Positions 57,457-64,000 of a stretch of 64,000 nucleotides of DNA are shown here, piece by piece. How positions within the stretch are numbered: the stretch's first letter is position 1; every line of letters starts with the position of its first letter. A program made the translations under genes and the position numbers. Under the pieces are notes generated by a model, which was not told where the DNA came from, searched no databases, and saw only the letters and a list, made by a program, of their open reading frames with translations. The stretch is from the NCBI RefSeq assembly GCF_001854185.1, contig NZ_CP017603.1, forward strand, positions 682,001-746,000, given 5' to 3'. This DNA comes from Clostridium formicaceticum (lineage in GTDB: Bacteria > Bacillota > Clostridia > Peptostreptococcales > Natronincolaceae).

Positions 57457-57835
57457 ATAAGATATTGGTTAATTTAAATTCTCCCTTACCTATAATATGT
57501 TCTATCAAAAGTTCCAGTTCTGCAATTCCCCCTAGGGATAACGTCCTCTCTTCAATGGACACATACTTCTCTACTTTTGCTAATACAATATCTATAGCAT
57601 CAATTTCATAATGCTCTAAGAAGGTTTGCCACATATTTCTTGTCTTATGCCACTGCTTAACAATATCCTCCATATGGGCTTGTCCTTCCTTCCAATCTTC
57701 TTTCTCAATAGCAACTTCTAGCTTTTGAATCATATCTGTTATCTCTTTTGAAGTTCTTTCTATATACTGATTCAAAAGCAAAGAGGAAGTAAAAAATATA
57801 ATCAGTATTAATACTGTTGCAACTACCACCTTCAT
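57455..57835 (-). CDS. DUF4363 family protein
   Basis: 126 residues: one N-terminal membrane anchor (VVVATVLILIIFFTSSLLL), then an extracytoplasmic helical domain with a Trp-rich stretch (EDWKEGQ, VKQWHKTRNMWQTFLEHYE) that marks DUF4363. No function is known. The start is ATG 57835, after GGGAGG; a TTG two codons earlier is less likely. It follows the DUF421 gene by 15 bases. The two families are commonly neighbours in clostridia, suggesting a shared membrane role. Confidence 0.83.
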   Translation of the reverse strand: MKVVVATVLILIIFFTSSLLLNQYIERTSKEITDMIQKLEVAIEKEDWKEGQAHMEDIVKQWHKTRNMWQTFLEHYEIDAIDIVLAKVEKYVSIEERTLSLGGIAELELLIEHIIGKGEFKLTNIL

Positions 57836-57850
57836 AAGCAAGCCTCCCTA

Positions 57851-58531
57851 CTAAGATGATCTTTCTTTTTGTTGTGCATAAAATAGTTTTTCTGATGATA
57901 AAAATCCAAAAAAAACATTTTCTATCTTGTCAATATTGCTGTTTTTCAGTTGGTTCATAAGCCATTGCTTATCAAAACCAGTTTTCTGTAGATTTTTCTC
58001 AATTAGTTGACCGTCTATAATAAGCGTAATTGGCAATTCCTCCGGCTGCACCGGTATACCCATGTCACTAGTAATAACATTTCTTTTTTCCGCCTTAGGT
58101 ATAATTGTGATTTGTCCGTTAGTTTCTAGTATAGCAAACTCTACATCACTTAAATTTGGATAATTTTTAGATCTTAGCTGTTCTAAAAGATCGTTCATAT
58201 TAATTCTTAATCTTCTCACCTCCGACTGCACAATATTACCTTTATCTATAAGAATACTTGGTTTTCCACATACGATTTCTCGAAAAGTTTCACTCTTTAG
58301 CGATAAGTAGGATACAATTACCTGTGCCGATAGCAAGGTCATTATTGGAATTACACCATTAAGCAAAGGTACTCCCGCATTTTCCATAGGGGTTGCCGCT
58401 AAGTCTGCAATCATTATGGTGATCACCAGCTCAAAAGGCTGCATCTCCGCAATTTGTCTTTTGCCCATCATCCTCATTACCACTACCACCAAAGCATAGA
58501 GTATTAAAGCCCTAGTAAATACGATCAGCAT
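57851..58531 (-). CDS. DUF421 (YetF/YrbG-type) membrane protein
   Basis: 226 residues: three membrane segments in the first 85 residues with the family blocks GKRQIAEMQPFELVITIMIADLAATPM and PLLNGVIPI, then a cytoplasmic two-part YetF domain (GKPSILIDKGNI, RRLRINMNDLLEQLRSKNY, VEFAILETNGQITI). YetF/YrbG-type proteins are abundant in spore formers and some act in germination or membrane processes, but the molecular role is not settled. First gene of a two-gene operon. Divergent from the ArsR gene at 58798, with a 266-bp shared upstream region. Confidence 0.88.
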   Translation of the reverse strand: MLIVFTRALILYALVVVVMRMMGKRQIAEMQPFELVITIMIADLAATPMENAGVPLLNGVIPIMTLLSAQVIVSYLSLKSETFREIVCGKPSILIDKGNIVQSEVRRLRINMNDLLEQLRSKNYPNLSDVEFAILETNGQITIIPKAEKRNVITSDMGIPVQPEELPITLIIDGQLIEKNLQKTGFDKQWLMNQLKNSNIDKIENVFFGFLSSEKLFYAQQKERSS

Positions 58532-58587
58532 TTTATTTCACTCCTAGTCTAAGTTTTTCTCTTATGTATTGAAATAAAAGTCACTCT

Positions 58588-58629
58588 ACTTGAGTTGCCC
58601 AATGATTCAACAATTGCGCAGCTCAAGTT
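58588..58629. repeat. Inverted repeat between divergent genes
   Basis: TACTTGAGTTGC and GCAGCTCAAGTTA face each other across CCAATGATTCAACAATTGC. A related AATTGTGCAACAATTTG lies just after the ArsR gene (near 59169). It could be a regulator-binding site; no evidence beyond symmetry. Confidence 0.45.
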
Positions 58630-58797
58630 ACCTTATATATTATTGCCATCTCTTCCATCTTATATAAATGAACTTTTTAAGCATTTCTTTGAAGTCATGA
58701 TGGTATTATAATAAAAATAAAGCCCATAATATATATTAAAAATATCTGAGAGCTATGTTATAATAAAAGGAATATTGTTATTTTACGGAGGATTAAT

Positions 58798-59166
58798 ATG
58801 GATTTTGAAGTGATTTTTAAAGCTTTAGGTGAAGGTACTAGAATCAAAATTATTAAAATACTATCTTTAAAACCTATGTATGTGTGTGAGCTAGAAGGCA
58901 TTTTAAATATTAGCCAACCTCGTATATCTCAACATTTAAAAATATTAAAGCACGCTTCATTAGTTGAAGTCCAAAAAGAGGGCCAACGTGCTATTTACTC
59001 TCTTAACAAAAAGCTTATTGAGGCAGTTTCCAGTGAATTTATCAAATTCCTAGATACACCACTAGAAGAACTAAAAGAATTTAATAAAGAGTATCAACAA
59101 ATGCAAGCGGTAGACAAAGATCCTAATATAGCTATTTGTAAAAGTTGTAGTCATAAAAATAAATAA
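58798..59166 (+). CDS. ArsR-family transcriptional regulator
   Basis: 122 residues with a winged helix-turn-helix (YVCELEGILNISQPRISQHLKILKHASLV, of which the QPRISQHLKIL part is the recognition helix). Of the usual CxC metal site only one Cys (VCEL) remains, but the C-terminus has CKSCSH, which could complete a thiolate site. So the inducer is uncertain. CGGAGG precedes the ATG. No obvious target gene follows in the same direction, so it may act on itself, on the divergent DUF421 operon or elsewhere. Confidence 0.88.
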   Translation: MDFEVIFKALGEGTRIKIIKILSLKPMYVCELEGILNISQPRISQHLKILKHASLVEVQKEGQRAIYSLNKKLIEAVSSEFIKFLDTPLEELKEFNKEYQQMQAVDKDPNIAICKSCSHKNK

Positions 59167-59254
59167 TTTGAATTGTGCAACAATTTGACTGTATTTAATT
59201 TACTCTCCAAATAGCTGAAAAAATTGCGCAAGCAGCATAAATAATATGCTTTCT

Positions 59255-59296
59255 AAATAAAATAAGGATGATAAATTTACCATCCTTATTTTATTT
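59255..59296. terminator. Bidirectional terminator
   Basis: A 16-bp perfect stem AAATAAAATAAGGATG / CATCCTTATTTTATTT between the ArsR gene and the convergent amidohydrolase. Confidence 0.9.
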
Positions 59297-59345
59297 AATT
59301 CCCGTAGATTTATGCTAAAGTTACTTTAGGCTTTCACGTGAAACA

Positions 59346-60542
59346 TTAATTATGATTTTTCCCTAAGATTGTTAATACATTCTTTACCTGTAGTGCTACC
59401 CCAATAGGAAGACAATTTTCATCTATATCAAATAAATTGCTATGACCAGGATGAACAATTCCTCTTTTCTTGTTTCCACATCCTAGCCTATAGAAAGCTC
59501 CTGGAGATTTTTCTAAAAAGTATGCAAAGTCCTCTACCCCTAAACTAGGGGATTTTATTATTTTTACGTTCTCTTCACCTAGCAGTTCCTTTCCATTTTT
59601 TTCAACAATCTTAACAGCATTATCGTCATTGATTAAAGCAACATACCCTTCTTCCCGAATCAATTCTCCTTTTGCTCCCATCCCTCCTGATACTTGTTCC
59701 ACAATTTTTGCTATCTTATCAATAACTTTGTCTCTTGTTTTGGGGTTTAAGGTTCTTACTGTTCCTAGCATCTCTACCTTATTTGCTACAATATTTCCCT
59801 GTGTACCTCCTTGAATCTTACCAATAGTAACAACAGCAGAATCTCTAGGGTCTATGTTTCTGCTTACAATTGTCTGTAATGCAGTAATAACTTGTCCTGC
59901 TATTGCAATAGCATCTATTCCCTCATGTGGATAAGCACCATGGGTACTTGCACCATAAATAGTAATTTTTATCGTATCAGAAGAGGCGTTCATCTGCCCA
60001 TATCTTACGCCAATTTGTCCTACTTGTATTTCTGGTGTTACATGCAATCCAAAAATAGCACTTACCTTAGGATTTTCCATTACTCCTGCTTCAATCATAG
60101 GTTTTGCACCACCTACAGTTTCTTCTGCTGGTTGAAAAAACAACTTTACAGTTCCTGTTATTTCCTCCTCCATCTCCTTTAGAATTTTAGCTGCTCCTAA
60201 TAAAATGCTCATATGCGCATCGTGCCCACAGGCGTGCATTTTTCCTAACATTTTCGACTTGTAAGCGATCTCCTTCTTATCTTCTATAGGCAAAGCATCC
60301 ATATCTGCCCTTAATGCCACAGTTTTTCCCGAAACCTTTCCTCCTATTATACCTACAATAGCAGTATTGGCCACTCCTGTCATAGTGTCGATCCCCATTT
60401 CTTTAAGATACTTTACAATTTTTTTGTGGGTTCTAAATTCTACGGTACTCAATTCAGGATTTTCGTGAAAATCTCTTCGGATTTTAATTAACCAGCTTTT
60501 TAAAGCCTCTGCTTTTGCAATTATTGAAGGCTGTATCATCAT
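59346..60542 (-). CDS. M20D-family amidohydrolase (N-acyl-amino-acid or peptide deacylase)
   Basis: 398 residues. Metal-binding blocks: HACGHDAHM (Cys105, His107), QPAEETVGGAKPMIEAG with the catalytic Glu pair, and GLHVTPEIQVGQ. A dimerisation domain follows (ITIYGASTHGAYPHEG) and a C-terminal GVEDFAYFLEKSPGAFYRLG. Family members hydrolyse hippurate, N-acetyl amino acids, diaminopimelate derivatives or aminobenzoyl-glutamate; the substrate cannot be chosen from sequence. The start overlaps the stop of the LD-carboxypeptidase gene (ATGA), so they are coupled. Given that neighbour, an N-acyl amino acid or murein-derived peptide is a reasonable guess. Confidence 0.92.
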   Translation of the reverse strand: MMIQPSIIAKAEALKSWLIKIRRDFHENPELSTVEFRTHKKIVKYLKEMGIDTMTGVANTAIVGIIGGKVSGKTVALRADMDALPIEDKKEIAYKSKMLGKMHACGHDAHMSILLGAAKILKEMEEEITGTVKLFFQPAEETVGGAKPMIEAGVMENPKVSAIFGLHVTPEIQVGQIGVRYGQMNASSDTIKITIYGASTHGAYPHEGIDAIAIAGQVITALQTIVSRNIDPRDSAVVTIGKIQGGTQGNIVANKVEMLGTVRTLNPKTRDKVIDKIAKIVEQVSGGMGAKGELIREEGYVALINDDNAVKIVEKNGKELLGEENVKIIKSPSLGVEDFAYFLEKSPGAFYRLGCGNKKRGIVHPGHSNLFDIDENCLPIGVALQVKNVLTILGKNHN

Positions 60543-61471
60543 CGTACTGTAGCCACCTCCTCAATATATAGTTTTGTTTCAGTCGCCTTTAGTATAGTAT
60601 TAACACCAAAAGGCAAAGTAAGCATTGGAGAACAGTGTCCTGCTTTTAGATTATAAACGGTTGGTTTGCCATAAGGAAGAATTATTTCCTTAAATACTTC
60701 CATCAAGTCCAAACTTTTTTCTTCCTGTGAGGCTTCACAGTCCTTAAAATCTCCCAGGATAATACCTACTGCATCATGAAATTTCCCTGCTAAAGCTAGT
60801 TGTGTCAACATACGGTCAATTCTATAGGGTGCTTCTCCTATGTCCTCTAAAAAAAGCAACTTGCCTTTTGTATCAATCTCATAGGGTGTTCCCATGGTAG
60901 CGGCAATTAAGGATAGATTCCCACCTATTATTTTTCCAGTAGCTTCTCCCTCTACTAAGCACTTTAATTTTTCTGATACAGGATTTTCGGTGTCTTCCAT
61001 AGGATGAGATGTTGTAACAGCCTTTAAAAAAGATACTCTAGTAAAATCCTCCATATCGCCCGCAAAATCAGAAGCTGCCATCGGGCCATGGAAGGTTACT
61101 AGGTGACATTTCTGATTTATAGCTAAGTGCAGCGCAGTAATATCACTGTAACCTACAAAAACTTTAGGATTATTTTCTATTGCTTTGAAATCTAGTTTAT
61201 CCAATATTTTTGTTGCACCATATCCCCCTCTTAAACAAATGATACCCTTTATCATTTCATCCTCAAACATATGATTAACATCTTCTGCCCTTAGGTCATC
61301 TTTCCCAGCTAAGTAGCCATGAGCTGCATAACAACTTTTACCAACCCGTACTTTATAACCTAGTGCGTTAAGCTTTTCTTTGGCCAAATCTATCTTTTTT
61401 TTCGTTGATGGACTTGCAGGAGCAATAATACCGATTGTATCTCCAAGCTCTAATGCTTTTGGTTTTATCAT
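60539..61471 (-). CDS. S66 family LD-carboxypeptidase (LdcA/MccF-like)
   Basis: 310 residues. The Ser-Glu-His catalytic triad of the S66 family can be assigned: Ser109 in VGYSDITAL, Glu209 in LFLEDIGEAPYRIDRML, and His279 in LKAGHCSPMLTLPFG. Members cleave the bond before the terminal D-Ala of murein tetrapeptides (recycling) or, as MccF, detoxify microcin C-like compounds. No antibiotic genes are near, while an amidohydrolase and a dipeptide epimerase are, so murein-peptide turnover is the better guess. Cytoplasmic, no signal peptide. Confidence 0.92.
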   Translation of the reverse strand: MIKPKALELGDTIGIIAPASPSTKKKIDLAKEKLNALGYKVRVGKSCYAAHGYLAGKDDLRAEDVNHMFEDEMIKGIICLRGGYGATKILDKLDFKAIENNPKVFVGYSDITALHLAINQKCHLVTFHGPMAASDFAGDMEDFTRVSFLKAVTTSHPMEDTENPVSEKLKCLVEGEATGKIIGGNLSLIAATMGTPYEIDTKGKLLFLEDIGEAPYRIDRMLTQLALAGKFHDAVGIILGDFKDCEASQEEKSLDLMEVFKEIILPYGKPTVYNLKAGHCSPMLTLPFGVNTILKATETKLYIEEVATVR

Positions 61472-61509
61472 ATTTTACTCTTACCCCCTCTTTTTATTCC
61501 TTAAAACCT

Positions 61510-61661
61510 TTTGTATAAATGTACATCTGTAGGTTTTATATACTACAGACTGCAAATGCAAACTGTGAATATCAAGGATCAAAACTAAATTGTATATCTA
61601 TAAAATTTCTATAGATAGTGCCTATAACATAATAAGAGCTATTGTATAGCCCTTATTATGT
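61510..61661. repeat. Non-coding region with family A-like sequence and a hairpin
   Basis: 61510-61625 resembles the palindrome at 55912-56072 (shared TCTATAGATAGTG and TTTGCAG parts, degenerate). At 61627-61661 CATAATAAGAGCTAT / ATAGCCCTTATTATG form a hairpin without a T tract, downstream of spmB. Confidence 0.45.
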
Positions 61662-61718
61662 TGCAGTATGCCTTGAATTAAGCGTTTCTTATTTTCTAAT
61701 TTGAATTCCCAAAGTGCA

Positions 61719-62261
61719 CTAAGGGAACATGATTCTTACCACAATAACAGCTGCTATAATCCCCACTACATCTGCAATCAAGCCAGCAGGCAAAGCATGT
61801 CTCGTCTTCTTAATAGCTACTGCCCCAAAATACACCGCTAAAACATAGAAGGTTGTTTCGGTAGAGCCATGTATAACCGAAACCATTCTGCCTATCAAAG
61901 AATCCGCCCCATGAGTAGTAATTAATTCACTCATAATTCCTTGGGCTCCCCCACCAGATAAGGGACGCATAATTGCCATTGTCAGTACCTCTCCTGGCAT
62001 TCCTATTAAACTAGTGATGGGACTTACAGTATTCACCAATAAATCCATAGCTCCTGAAGCTCTAAATATACCTATTGCTACTAACATCGCTACTAAATAA
62101 GGAATAATCCTAACAGCTGTATAAAAACCTTCCTTCGCTCCATCTGTAAATGCTTCATATACTTTTACCTTTTTAAAAAAGCCATAGGCAGGTATTGTCA
62201 ATAAAATAAAGGGTATTGCAAACTTTGATATACTATCTATAATGGTAATAAACATATTCAT
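61719..62261 (-). CDS. spmB: Spore maturation protein B
   Basis: 180 residues, membrane protein of the Gate/nucleoside-recognition family. Hydrophobic segments alternate with glycine-rich loops (RPLSGGGAQGIMSE, HGSTETTFYVLAVYFGAV). With SpmA it is needed in Bacillus for full dehydration of the spore core and heat resistance, acting in the mother cell or on the forespore membranes. Six bases downstream of spmA, the usual order. Confidence 0.95.
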   Translation of the reverse strand: MNMFITIIDSISKFAIPFILLTIPAYGFFKKVKVYEAFTDGAKEGFYTAVRIIPYLVAMLVAIGIFRASGAMDLLVNTVSPITSLIGMPGEVLTMAIMRPLSGGGAQGIMSELITTHGADSLIGRMVSVIHGSTETTFYVLAVYFGAVAIKKTRHALPAGLIADVVGIIAAVIVVRIMFP

Positions 62262-62267
62262 TCCTCC

Positions 62268-62879
62268 CTAATGATTACTGGCTTTCTCTATCTTAATTTG
62301 AAACACAGGTAGTTTTTGTAACAGCTTCACTGCTATAACTGCCGCTATTGTTGAAGCTGCTGTTGCTATGATCGTTGGTCCAATAATTTCTGTTGGATTC
62401 GTTGATTCAGCAGCTGCCCGAATAGCAATAACCGTTGCAGGAATTAGTGTTACAGATGAAGTGTTGATGGCTAAAAAAGTACACATTGCATTGCTAGCTG
62501 TATCCTTATGAGGATTTATTTCCTGTAATTCCTGCATTGCTTTTAATCCTAATGGTGTTGCCGCATTTCCTAATCCTAAGACATTGGCAGCTATGTTCAT
62601 CACCATAGCTCCCATTGCTGGATGATCCTCCGGCACTTCTGGAAATAGAGGAACCATAATAAATCTTAAGGCTTTAGCAATTACTTTAATAAGCCCAGAT
62701 ACTTCCGCAATTTTCATTATTCCAAGCCACAAAGCCATCACCGCAATTAGCCCTAATGATATATCCACTGCCGTTCTAGCACTGTTGATAGCCGCATCCG
62801 TGACAGCTTCAATATTTCCGGTCAAGGCACCTACAACAATACCTATTGCTATAAACAAAAACCAAATAATATTTATCAT
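62268..62879 (-). CDS. spmA: Spore maturation protein A
   Basis: 203 residues with membrane segments and the Gate-domain signature GNAATPLGLKAM. INTSSVTLIPATVIAIRA is typical of SpmA. Partner of SpmB in spore core dehydration. AAGGAGG precedes the ATG. A second AAGGAGGTG about 45 bases earlier has no start codon at the right distance. The spmA-spmB pair is in the same direction as the epimerase upstream and the carboxypeptidase downstream. Confidence 0.95.
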   Translation of the reverse strand: MINIIWFLFIAIGIVVGALTGNIEAVTDAAINSARTAVDISLGLIAVMALWLGIMKIAEVSGLIKVIAKALRFIMVPLFPEVPEDHPAMGAMVMNIAANVLGLGNAATPLGLKAMQELQEINPHKDTASNAMCTFLAINTSSVTLIPATVIAIRAAAESTNPTEIIGPTIIATAASTIAAVIAVKLLQKLPVFQIKIEKASNH

Positions 62880-63051
62880 GCTCTTTTCCTCCTTACTTTT
62901 TTCAAAATATTACGTGAATTTTTCGGTTTTTTCACCTCCTTATAAAAGGATAACTAGACATGGTAGCGCTTGAATTTTAATTTAAAGATTGTTTTATCTA
63001 TTAAGATGCTAAAAATTTACTTGTTTTTATAATAAATATTTTATTCCAACA

Positions 63052-63077
63052 AAAAAAAGTACTTAAAAAAGTACTTT
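63052..63077 (-). terminator. Epimerase terminator overlapping its stop codon
   Basis: AAAAGTACTT / AAGTACTTTT around a short loop, then TTTTTTTT on the minus strand. The TAA at 63065-63063 lies in the loop. Confidence 0.85.
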
Positions 63078-64000
63078 TGGGATTTTTTTAAAGCCTAATC
63101 CTGCATCATCTGTTAATTCAATTTTATCCTGTTTAAAAATACCCCCCCCCTCAAAAGGATCTAGACTGCACAGCCCAGGACCATCTAAATCAATTTTTGT
63201 AATAATACTTTTTGCCGCTGCTAAATGGGCTGCTGCTGTAACACTAATCTTGCTTTCTAACATGCAACCCATCATGCATTCCACTTCATAAGTTTCCGCA
63301 AGGGCTATAATTTTTAAAGCCTGATGAATACCTCCGGTTTTCATCAACTTAATGTTGATAAGATCTGCTGCCCTCAATTCCATAATTTTTACGGCATCGT
63401 GTGGAGAAAAAACACTTTCATCCGCCATCACTGGTATATAAGTATGATCTGTCACATATTTAAGCCCTTCCAAGTTATGCGCTTCAACTGGCTGCTCGAC
63501 AAATTCAATGTCTATTCCAATGTTCTCAATATTTCTTAGAATAGAAACCGCCTCTTTAGGCTTCCACCCTTGGTTGGCATCTATTCTCAGTTTTATATGC
63601 TGACCTACAGCCTTTTTTACAGCCTTAAGACGTTCTATATCTGCCTGCGGCTCTTTACCTACTTTTATTTTCAGAATTTTATAACCTTTTTCCACTGCCT
63701 TTAAACTATCTTGTGCCATTTTTTCAGGTGTATTTACACTAATTGTAATATCAGTAGTTATTTCCTTTCTATATCCCCCCAATACTTTATAGAGGGGGGC
63801 TTGATATAATTGTCCGTACAAATCATATAGTGCAATATCTACCGCTGCTTTAGCACTGGTATTTTTAACCATAGATTTTTCTAACTTCTGCATAATACCT
63901 TCAAAGTTTTCAAGATCCAGCCCAATAAGCTGAGGTGCTATACATTCTTTAATAGCTCCTTTTATAGAAGGGAGGGTATCTCCAGTAATAACAGCCGTTG
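63063..64000 (-). CDS. Dipeptide epimerase (L-Ala-D/L-Glu epimerase type), 5' end outside window
   Basis: Enolase-superfamily enzyme; 312 residues visible, and the reading frame is open to the right edge (ATAVITGDTLPS-like start region), so the N-terminus is missing. Motifs: KIKVG with the catalytic Lys, DANQGW and FVEQP and ADES for metal ligands, NIKLMKTGG with the second Lys, and DPFEGG near the end. In murein recycling such enzymes convert L-Ala-D-Glu into L-Ala-L-Glu. Other dipeptides are possible. A run of nine G (63142-63150 on the + strand as C) codes for EGGG. A start at 63893 is only an internal Met. Confidence 0.93.
   Translation of the reverse strand, partial: TAVITGDTLPSIKGAIKECIAPQLIGLDLENFEGIMQKLEKSMVKNTSAKAAVDIALYDLYGQLYQAPLYKVLGGYRKEITTDITISVNTPEKMAQDSLKAVEKGYKILKIKVGKEPQADIERLKAVKKAVGQHIKLRIDANQGWKPKEAVSILRNIENIGIDIEFVEQPVEAHNLEGLKYVTDHTYIPVMADESVFSPHDAVKIMELRAADLINIKLMKTGGIHQALKIIALAETYEVECMMGCMLESKISVTAAAHLAAAKSIITKIDLDGPGLCSLDPFEGGGIFKQDKIELTDDAGLGFKKIPKVLF

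Noticed and set aside
62882-62941. 19-codon frame starting GTG just before spmA and overlapping its ATG
   Set aside because: The AAGGAGG overlaps the GTG instead of preceding it at a usable distance, and the Lys/Arg-rich peptide looks random.

Overview
The window comes from a low-GC, endospore-forming Firmicute of the Clostridia. The gene content (SpmA/SpmB, an SspH-type spore protein, YtaF, FprA flavodiiron protein, CdaA/CdaR) and the rRNA sequences look Alkaliphilus-like; that genus guess is inference. No phage, transposase, plasmid gene or CRISPR array was seen.

Layout. (1) 1-6289: the end of the cdaA-cdaR operon, a triple-BON protein, argG with an Arg-box-like promoter, and a two-gene operon pairing a class III aminotransferase with a homologue of cyanobacterial acyl-ACP reductase. 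(2) 6414-40169: five rRNA operons in direct repeat, all on the minus strand (16S-23S-5S), called rrn1 to rrn5 from left to right. Each is followed by a tRNA cluster: 53 tRNA genes in five clusters, plus three tRNA-Ala genes inside 16S-23S spacers. All five 23S genes carry the same 139-nt intervening sequence in helix 45. Leaders, spacers and clusters differ between copies in a mosaic way. (3) 40258-46220: a DUF1576 membrane protein with a small partner of unknown function, then the riboflavin operon ribD-ribE-ribBA-ribH behind an FMN riboswitch. (4) 46314-51156: YtaF, a DUF1622 protein, an ArsP_2-type 10-TM metal exporter, a YcgQ-like protein, an iron-sulfur-flavoprotein-like reductase and a 2-Cys peroxiredoxin. 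(5) 51618-54497: a CadC-like repressor with a Zn/Cd/Pb P-type ATPase, then sspH. (6) 54713-59166: FprA, a LysM-polysaccharide deacetylase, a DUF421/DUF4363 pair and a second ArsR regulator. (7) 59346-64000: M20 amidohydrolase, S66 LD-carboxypeptidase, spmB, spmA and a dipeptide epimerase running off the right edge, a group that fits cortex maturation and murein-peptide turnover.

The most interesting item is the P-type ATPase at 51618-53771. Its N-terminal metal-binding motif has an in-frame TGA where the first Cys of the CxxC should be (UxxC). A hairpin with an AGGU loop begins 16 nt after the TGA, as expected of a bacterial SECIS. The gene is best read as an intact selenoprotein that ordinary gene calling would truncate. 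Other notable points are the conserved 23S intervening sequence, the acyl-ACP-reductase-like/aminotransferase pair, a compensatory base-pair change in one 23S copy, and several families of small palindromic intergenic repeats, one of which links the rRNA spacers to the peroxiredoxin region.
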